From Albidovulum sp. (GTDB taxonomy: Bacteria; Pseudomonadota; Alphaproteobacteria; Rhodobacterales; Rhodobacteraceae): a stretch of DNA of 64,000 bases. Below, in pieces: positions 58,822 through 64,000 of this stretch. A program made the translations under genes and the position numbers. Location: the NCBI GenBank assembly GCA_026989275.1, contig JALSJQ010000029.1, forward strand, positions 62,001-126,000, in the 5' to 3' direction. Under the pieces are notes generated by a model. The model was not told the origin of the DNA. It saw only the letters and a list, made by a program, of their open reading frames with translations, and made no database searches. Position 1 is the stretch's first letter; each line of letters opens with the position of its first letter.

Positions 58822-60024
58822 ATGACCACCACCCCCCTGGCCCCTGCCTCCGAAGAGGCGCTGGCCGAGATCATCCGGGACCACGCCGCGCGGCGCGCCC
58901 CGCTCGTCATCCGCGGCGGCGGCACCCGGCCCGTCGGCCCGCCCCTCGACGGCGAGGTGCTGACGACGACGGCGCTTTCCGGCGTCACCCTCTACGAACC
59001 CGGCGCGCTCACCCTCGTGGCTGCCGCCGGCACGCCCCTGGCCGAAATCGAGGCGCTTCTGACCGAGCATGGCCAGCGCCTTGCCTTCGAGCCGATGGAC
59101 CACCGCCCGCTGCTCGGCACCGCGGGCACGCCGACCATCGGCGGGGTGGTGGCGGCCAATGTCTCCGGGCCGCGCCGGATCGAGGCCGGCGCCTGCCGCG
59201 ACACCCTTCTCGGGGCCCGTTTCGTCAACGGAAAGGGCGAGATCCTCAAGAGCGGCGGCCGGGTGATGAAGAACGTCACGGGCTACGATCTCGCGCGCCT
59301 GATGGCGGGTGCACGCGGCACGCTCGGCGTGCTCACCGAGGTATCCTTCAAGGTGCTGCCGGCCCCCGAGACCGAAGCCACGCTCGTCGCCCGCGGCCAT
59401 GACGCCCATCGCGCCGTGGCCCTGCTTTCGAAGGCCCTCGGCTCCCCCTGGCGCGTCGGCGGAGCGGGGTATCTGCCGGCCGATCTGGCCGGTGGCACGA
59501 GCGAAACGCGGATCCGCATCGAGGGGCGTGAAGACTCGGTCAGGGCCCGCGGCGAGAAGCTCGTCCGCCATCTCGGCGGTGACTGGGAAATGGTCCGGGC
59601 CGAAGAAAGCGCCGCGCTCTGGCGCGAGCTGCGCGAGGTGCTGCCCTTCGTCGGCCATGACGGGGCGGTCTGGCGCATCTCCCTCAAGCCGACCGACGGG
59701 CCGGTGCTTCTCGACCTCCTCGGGCAGGACGGCCTCGCCCATCACGCCTTCCTCGACTGGGGCGGCGGGCTGGTCTGGCTCGTCACCCCCGACACGGGCG
59801 ATGCGGGCGCCGCCATCATCCGCGGCCACCTCGCCGCTCTCGGCGGCCATGCGACGCTGGTGCGGGCCTCCGAGAACACGCGCCGCACCGTGCCCGTCTT
59901 TCACCCCGAACCGCCGCGCCTTGCCGCCCTCGCCCGCGGCCTCAGGCACCGGTTCGACCCGGCCGGCATTCTCAATCCGGGGCTGATGGATCCGGCCCCC
60001 GCCCCCCTCACGGAGCACGCCTGA
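58822..60024 (+). CDS. glcE: Glycolate oxidase FAD-binding subunit GlcE
   Basis: A 400-residue second FAD-binding subunit with only the FAD_binding_4 core and a shortened cap. It keeps VIRGGGTRPVG, AGTPTIGGVVAANVSGPRRI and GYDLARLMAGARGTLGVLTEV. Its stop is one base before the glcF start. Needed with GlcD and GlcF for activity in Escherichia coli. The ATG at 58822 excludes a proline-rich upstream stretch. Confidence 0.94.
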   Translation: MTTTPLAPASEEALAEIIRDHAARRAPLVIRGGGTRPVGPPLDGEVLTTTALSGVTLYEPGALTLVAAAGTPLAEIEALLTEHGQRLAFEPMDHRPLLGTAGTPTIGGVVAANVSGPRRIEAGACRDTLLGARFVNGKGEILKSGGRVMKNVTGYDLARLMAGARGTLGVLTEVSFKVLPAPETEATLVARGHDAHRAVALLSKALGSPWRVGGAGYLPADLAGGTSETRIRIEGREDSVRARGEKLVRHLGGDWEMVRAEESAALWRELREVLPFVGHDGAVWRISLKPTDGPVLLDLLGQDGLAHHAFLDWGGGLVWLVTPDTGDAGAAIIRGHLAALGGHATLVRASENTRRTVPVFHPEPPRLAALARGLRHRFDPAGILNPGLMDPAPAPLTEHA

Positions 60025-60025
60025 G

Positions 60026-61330
60026 ATGCAGACCAGTTTCACCCCCGAGCAGCTGGCCGATCCGCGCATCGCCCGCGCCAACGAGATCCTCCGCACCTGC
60101 GTGCATTGCGGTTTCTGCACCGCCACCTGCCCGACCTACGTCACCCTCGGGGACGAGCTCGACAGCCCCCGCGGCCGCATCTACCTCATCAAGGACATGC
60201 TCGAGAGCGGCCGACCGGCGGACGAGAAGACCGTGCTGCACATCGACCGCTGCCTTTCCTGCCTCGCCTGCATGACGACCTGCCCCTCGGGCGTCGATTA
60301 CATGCACCTGATCGACGAGGCCCGCGCCCATGTCGAGGAAAGCTGGCGCCGGCCGCTGATGGACCGGCTCCTGCGCTGGGCGCTGGCGCGCATCGTTCCC
60401 CATCCGGGCCGGTTCCGCCTCTCGCTGCTGGCGGCCAGGCTCGGCAGGCCCTTCCGGCGGCTGCTGCCCGACAAGCGCCTGCAGGCCATGCTCGAGATGG
60501 CGCCGCCGCGCCTGCCGAAGCCCTCGCCCGTGGACCGCCCCCAGACCTTCCCGGCCGAGGGGGAACGGCGCATGCGCGTGGCGCTGATGACGGGATGCGC
60601 CCAGCGCGCCCTCGATCCGGCGATCAACGAGGCCACGGTGCGGCTTCTCACGCGGCTCGGTGCCGAAGTGGTGATCCCGGCCGGCCAGGGATGCTGCGGT
60701 GCCCTCACCCATCACATGGGCAGGACCGACGAGAGCCACGCCTCGGCGGCACGCAACATCCGCGCCTTTCTCGCCGCCGACGCCGAAGAGCCGCTCGACG
60801 CCATTGTCATCAACGCCTCGGGATGCGGCACCACGGTCAAGGATTACGGCGTCATGTTCGAACGTGATGCCGGACTGGCCGAGGATGCCGCCCGCATCGC
60901 GGCGCTGGCGAAGGATGTGAGCGAAGTCGTCGCCCGGCTCGATCTGCCCGCGAACGTCGCCCCGCAGATGCGCGTGCTCTATCATGCCGCCTGCTCGCTC
61001 CAGCACGGGCAGAAGATCCGCGATCTGCCGAAAAAGCTGCTGCGGCAGGTCGGGTTCGAGGTGGTCGAGCCGAAGGAAAGCCATCTGTGTTGCGGCTCGG
61101 CCGGCACCTACAATCTGCTCCAGCCCGAGATCTCGGCCCGGCTCAAGGCCCGCAAGGTGCGCCATATCGAAGCGAAATCCCCCGATGTGGTCGCAACCGG
61201 CAATATCGGCTGCCTGGTGCAGATCGCTTCGGGCACCCCGATCCCGGTGGTCCATACGGTCGAGCTTCTCGACTGGGCGACAGGCGGCCCGATGCCGCAG
61301 AACATCGCCGCTTCCAGGAGCGCCGCCTGA
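60026..61330 (+). CDS. glcF: Glycolate oxidase iron-sulfur subunit GlcF
   Basis: A 434-residue protein with two [4Fe-4S] ferredoxin-type motifs: CVHCGFCTATCP (near residue 29) and CLSCLACMTTCPSG (near residue 80). Two CCG domains follow, with GCCGALTHHMG (near residue 230) and YHAACSLQHGQ plus LCCGSAGTYNLLQPE (near residues 325-365). It takes electrons from the flavin subunits to the membrane quinone pool. Confidence 0.96.
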   Translation: MQTSFTPEQLADPRIARANEILRTCVHCGFCTATCPTYVTLGDELDSPRGRIYLIKDMLESGRPADEKTVLHIDRCLSCLACMTTCPSGVDYMHLIDEARAHVEESWRRPLMDRLLRWALARIVPHPGRFRLSLLAARLGRPFRRLLPDKRLQAMLEMAPPRLPKPSPVDRPQTFPAEGERRMRVALMTGCAQRALDPAINEATVRLLTRLGAEVVIPAGQGCCGALTHHMGRTDESHASAARNIRAFLAADAEEPLDAIVINASGCGTTVKDYGVMFERDAGLAEDAARIAALAKDVSEVVARLDLPANVAPQMRVLYHAACSLQHGQKIRDLPKKLLRQVGFEVVEPKESHLCCGSAGTYNLLQPEISARLKARKVRHIEAKSPDVVATGNIGCLVQIASGTPIPVVHTVELLDWATGGPMPQNIAASRSAA

Positions 61331-61560
61331 GACCTGCCCTTGCGCGACGTTGCGTCACGAATGGGGCAGGACGATCCATGCACGGTCAGGTTTTCCACCA
61401 TGACGAGAACGGATATTCGCCTTCCGTTCACGGTGAGTCGGTATTTTCTACCTCATCGCCATGACCTGATCATCATTTCTTCAGGATCGGCCGCAATCCG
61501 TTCAAGGAATCGCCCTTCTGCCGCTCTAGCATGCTTCTCGTGGAACAAGGAGAAGACGGG

Positions 61561-62451
61561 ATGAAGAAGGGCATGTTCACCGGCATGATCGCCTCTCTTG
61601 CACTGCTCGCAGGGCTTGCCCTCGCGCGGCCGGCGCCGGCCGGGGAGATCGAATTGCTCGACACGCCGCGCGAGGCGGGCCCCTGGCAGGCCGTGGGGCA
61701 GCTCATCCTGGACCGGAGCGCCACCTGCTCGGGCACGCTCATCTCGCCCGACATCGTGCTGACGGCCGCACACTGCCTTTACGAGAAGCGCAGCGGCCAG
61801 CAAATCGCACCCGGATCGATCCTTTTCCTTGCCGGCGAGCGGCGGGGCCGGGCGGCGGCCATGCGCCGGGTCGTCGCCGCCGTGATCGCACGGGGCTACG
61901 TCTATCGCGATCCACGAAAGCTCGAGCGGATCGCGAACGATCTCGCCCTTCTGCGGCTCGAGGCGCCGATTCCCCCGAGCAGGATCGCCCCCTTTCTCGC
62001 CGCCGGCATTCTCGCCCCGGGGCACAAGGTCGATCTCGTTTCCTACAACGCCACCTCCGCGCTGCGCCGCGACACCGCCACGCTCGAGGACGGCTGCCGA
62101 ACGCTGACCCGCGAGGGCCGGGTGGCCGTTCTGAGTTGCGATGTCGATTCGGGGGCCTCCGGCGCTCCGGTCTTCCGCATCATCGACGGGCGGCCGCAGA
62201 TCGTCGCCATCGTGTCGGCCAAGGCGCGGCTGGCCGGCCGCAAGGTGGCGCTGGCAAGCGTGCTCGACGGACGGATCGAGGCGCTGCGGGCCCGCCTGCC
62301 CGCGGCGCCGCTCCTGGCCGCCGCCGCATCCGCGGCAACGGATGCCGCCTCTCCGGCGGAGCCGCGGCCCCTCCCGCGCATCCTCCCGCACCGCCTCGGC
62401 GGTCGCGAGATCGACCGCGGCGTCGGCGCCCGTTTCGTTCGCCCCGAATGA
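61561..62451 (+). CDS. Secreted trypsin-like serine protease
   Basis: A 296-residue exported protease of the S1 family. The signal peptide covers about residues 1-29 (cleavage after PAPA). The triad is complete: His in VLTAAHCLY, Asp in NDLALLRL and Ser in DSGASGAP. Four cysteines (CSG, HC, DGC, SCD) can pair. The C-terminal ~60 residues are Ala/Pro/Arg rich and outside the catalytic fold. The ATG at 61561 with GGAGAAGACGGG upstream is preferred to 61531. The 230 bp before it show no clear promoter. Confidence 0.9.
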   Translation: MKKGMFTGMIASLALLAGLALARPAPAGEIELLDTPREAGPWQAVGQLILDRSATCSGTLISPDIVLTAAHCLYEKRSGQQIAPGSILFLAGERRGRAAAMRRVVAAVIARGYVYRDPRKLERIANDLALLRLEAPIPPSRIAPFLAAGILAPGHKVDLVSYNATSALRRDTATLEDGCRTLTREGRVAVLSCDVDSGASGAPVFRIIDGRPQIVAIVSAKARLAGRKVALASVLDGRIEALRARLPAAPLLAAAASAATDAASPAEPRPLPRILPHRLGGREIDRGVGARFVRPE

Positions 62452-62490
62452 CCTTCCCCGACGAGCCACCACTTCCTCCCACTTCCCCGA

Positions 62491-62520
62491 GGGGTTGCCC
62501 GGCCCGGGCAACCCCTTGAA
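62491..62520 (+). terminator. Hairpin after the protease gene
   Basis: A perfect 11-bp stem GGGGTTGCCCG/CGGGCAACCCC (62491-62501, 62505-62515) with loop GCC. Only two T follow, so it is a weak terminator. Its 3' edge overlaps the heat-shock promoter -35. Confidence 0.5.
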
Positions 62521-62544
62521 AAGGTTTGCAGCCATTCCCATCTA
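62515..62544 (+). promoter_or_regulatory. Candidate sigma-32 (RpoH) promoter of hsp20
   Basis: CTTGAA (62515-62520), 15 bp, then TCCCATCTA (62536-62544). These match the heat-shock sigma factor consensus CTTGAA and CCCATNT closely. The start of transcription would be near 62551, at the first thermometer hairpin. Confidence 0.7.
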
Positions 62545-62549
62545 TGTCA

Positions 62550-62631
62550 TGCCGGCGCCGCAAGGGCCGGCAATGGTGCCTGTCGGTTGAAGGCACACCA
62601 AGGTGTATCGCTCGGAAAGGAGGATACAGCC
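62550..62631 (+). promoter_or_regulatory. ROSE-like RNA thermometer in the hsp20 leader
   Basis: The leader folds into three hairpins. The first is TGCCGGC/GCCGGCA (62550-62556, 62566-62572). The second is GTGCCT/AGGCAC (62576-62581, 62591-62596). The last, at 62604-62628, pairs TGTATC with GATACA, leaves one bulged G (62610), then pairs CTC with GAG, closing over GGAAAG. Its 3' side contains the Shine-Dalgarno GGAGG. The 5' side carries TCGCT, matching the TYGCT anti-Shine-Dalgarno signature and bulged G of ROSE elements that block translation of small heat-shock genes in rhizobia until warmed. The likeness is strong but not tested by fold calculation. Confidence 0.75.
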
Positions 62632-63153
62632 ATGAGGAGCTTCGATCTGACGCCGCTCTACAGGGCGACCATCGGTTTCGACCAGCTGGCCGAGATGTTC
62701 GACCGCATCTTCTCGAGCGAAACCGGCGGCGGATCCTATCCGCCCTTCAACATCGAGAAGATCGGTGACGACCATTACCGCATCTCGATCGCGGTGGCGG
62801 GCTTCTCGCCCGACGAGATCGAGGTCGAGCTGCGCGATCAGCAGCTGGTGATCCGCGGGGCCAAGGCCCAGAACGAGGAAGAAGCCGGACGGACCTTCCT
62901 CTATCGCGGCATTGCCCAGCGGGCCTTCGAGAAACGGTTCCAGCTGGCCGACTACATCCGCGTGCAGGATGCCATCTACGAGAACGGCATGCTGCATGTC
63001 GATCTCGTCCGCGAGATCCCCGAGGCGCTGAGGCCGCGGAAGATCGAGATCAAGTCGCTCTCCGGCCGCAAGGCGGAGACCGGCAAGGTCATCGAGGGCG
63101 AGGTCGAGAAGCCTGCCGAAACCGCCGGGGCGAAGGAAGCCGAAACCGCCTGA
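62632..63153 (+). CDS. Small heat-shock protein (Hsp20/IbpA family)
   Basis: A 173-residue sHsp that would bind unfolding proteins in the cytoplasm. The alpha-crystallin domain spans about residues 35-130: PPFNIEKIGDDHYRISIAVAGF, EIEVELRDQQLVIRG and the final YENGMLHVDLVREIPE. The C-terminus is unusually long and Glu/Lys/Ala rich, with an IEIKSL where an I-x-I motif is expected. Heat control is suggested by the promoter and the leader structure. Confidence 0.95.
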   Translation: MRSFDLTPLYRATIGFDQLAEMFDRIFSSETGGGSYPPFNIEKIGDDHYRISIAVAGFSPDEIEVELRDQQLVIRGAKAQNEEEAGRTFLYRGIAQRAFEKRFQLADYIRVQDAIYENGMLHVDLVREIPEALRPRKIEIKSLSGRKAETGKVIEGEVEKPAETAGAKEAETA

Positions 63154-63179
63154 CGCCTCGGTTCTCGGCAGAGGTGAAC

Positions 63180-63206
63180 GGGCGTGGCGACGAGCCACGC
63201 CCTTTT
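63180..63206 (+). terminator. Intrinsic terminator of hsp20
   Basis: Stem GGGCGTGGC/GCCACGCCC (63180-63188, 63194-63202), loop GACGA, then TTTT. It is 27 bp after the hsp20 stop. Confidence 0.85.
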
Positions 63207-63294
63207 CGCGTTCCGGCGGATGCAGGCCCGCGCATGCGCCCCTCGGCGTGGAATATCTTTGCGCATGCAAGGGGAAATACGGGCCTTTTTCCCG

Positions 63295-64000
63295 TCACAC
63301 CGCCATACATAGATATTTCATTTCGAGATATTCCTCGATGCCGTGGCGCGATCCCTCGCGGCCGAGCCCGGATTGCTTGACACCACCAAAGGGGGCGAGC
63401 TCGGTCGAGATGATGCCGGTATTGATGCCGACCATGCCGTATTCCAGCGCCTCGGCCACGCGCCAGACCCGTGAGAGGTCGCGCGCGTAGAAATAGGCCG
63501 CGAGGCCGTAGATCGTGTCGTTGGCCTGGCGGATGACCTCGGCTTCCTCCGAGAAACGGAAGAGCGGCGCGAGCGGCCCGAAGGTCTCCTCCCTCGCCAC
63601 CTGCATCTCCTGGCTGACGTCACAGATCACCGTCGGGGCGAACCACGGCCCCTCCCGGTCGAGACGGGTGCCGCCGACCAGCACCCGCGCCCCCTTCGCC
63701 ACCGCATCGGCCACATGCCGCTCCACCTTCGCCACCGCCGCCTCGTTGATCAGTGGCCCGGCATTGGTGGCCGGATCGAACGGGTCCCCCACCTGCACCT
63801 GCCGCACCTTCTCGGCCAGCCGCTCGGCGAAGGCATCGTAGATCCCTTCCTGCACATAGATGCGGTTGGCGCAGACGCAGGTCTGGCCGGTGTTGCGGTA
63901 TTTCGACATCATCGCCCCCTCGACCGCTTCCTCGAGATCGGCATCGTCGAAGACGATGAAGGGCGCATTGCCGCCAAGCTCGAGGGAGACGCGCTTGATC
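63295..64000 (-). CDS. gabD: Succinate-semialdehyde dehydrogenase (5' truncated by window end)
   Basis: The C-terminal 234 residues or so of an aldehyde dehydrogenase. The catalytic Glu is in SLELGGNAPF (at the window edge) and the catalytic Cys in NTGQTCVCANR. ETFGPLAPLFRF and the C-terminal GVKQSGLGREGSRHGIEEYLEMKYLC are typical of the NADP-type GabD subfamily, which makes succinate from succinate semialdehyde. The rest of the gene runs off the right end. Confidence 0.88.
   Translation of the reverse strand, partial: IKRVSLELGGNAPFIVFDDADLEEAVEGAMMSKYRNTGQTCVCANRIYVQEGIYDAFAERLAEKVRQVQVGDPFDPATNAGPLINEAAVAKVERHVADAVAKGARVLVGGTRLDREGPWFAPTVICDVSQEMQVAREETFGPLAPLFRFSEEAEVIRQANDTIYGLAAYFYARDLSRVWRVAEALEYGMVGINTGIISTELAPFGGVKQSGLGREGSRHGIEEYLEMKYLCMAV

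Noticed and set aside
61378-61464. A 28-codon frame after glcF with AGGA before its ATG
   Set aside because: Too short, no hydrophobic or conserved pattern, and no neighbour coupling.

Overview
This is a high-GC (clearly above 60 percent) bacterial chromosome segment, densely packed with genes in short operons. The gene content points to an alphaproteobacterium: a tad/cpa pilus locus with CpaE and CpaF, a DUF1289 gene next to ruvX, a usg gene, IalB-type protein, phosphatidylcholine synthase, a cysteine-poor DksA, heterotetrameric sarcosine oxidase, and erpA divergent from dgt. I cannot name the genus. No rRNA, tRNA, insertion sequence, prophage or CRISPR array was seen.

Layout. Positions 1-8879 carry the 3' part of a tad (Flp-type pilus) operon: truncated secretin cpaC, an OmpA-type lipoprotein, cpaE/tadZ, cpaF/tadA, tadB, tadC, two TPR lipoproteins and prepilin peptidase cpaA. 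A convergent polytopic membrane protein (8934-10550) and an AAA+ ATPase (10983-12302) follow. Positions 12456-20529 (minus strand) form a one-carbon module: soxB-soxD-soxA-soxG-fhs-folD, which would demethylate sarcosine and route the methyl carbon through tetrahydrofolate. Positions 20910-26469 hold housekeeping genes (MAPEG protein, TSUP exporter, DUF1289, ruvX, ccmI, dusA, usg). A CNNM/CorC protein and the glutathione-dependent formaldehyde pathway adhC-fghA follow to 30148, which fits with the formaldehyde load of the sarcosine pathway. A HerA-like ATPase precedes a 768-bp intergenic region with two candidate structured RNAs, each ending in an intrinsic terminator. Next come an IalB-type protein, DUF484-xerC-pcs, an OmpA-domain protein, a decayed EamA permease, and ileS.

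From 40833 on: two tiny convergent membrane proteins, dgt divergent from erpA, an MFS transporter, xth, about 1 kb without genes that contains degenerate repeats, an FAD monooxygenase, and dksA. Positions 48971-54122 form an envelope cassette: MoxR ATPase, DUF2927 lipoprotein, a 54-residue membrane protein, a CoxE-like VWA protein, a small membrane protein and a DedA protein, the last four nearly overlapping. A P450, an M48 peptidase and a DUF599 protein follow. glcDEF (glycolate oxidase) sits behind a perfect operator-like palindrome. The window closes with a secreted trypsin-like protease, an hsp20 gene behind a sigma-32-like promoter and a ROSE-like RNA thermometer, and a truncated succinate-semialdehyde dehydrogenase gene.

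Functional themes are surface attachment (Tad pilus), use of methylated glycine and two-carbon compounds (sarcosine, formaldehyde, glycolate) and envelope maintenance. The least explained parts are the two candidate small RNAs near 32.1-32.5 kb, the MoxR/VWA cassette, the Tad-adjacent AAA+ ATPase, and the repeat-bearing gap at 46-46.9 kb.
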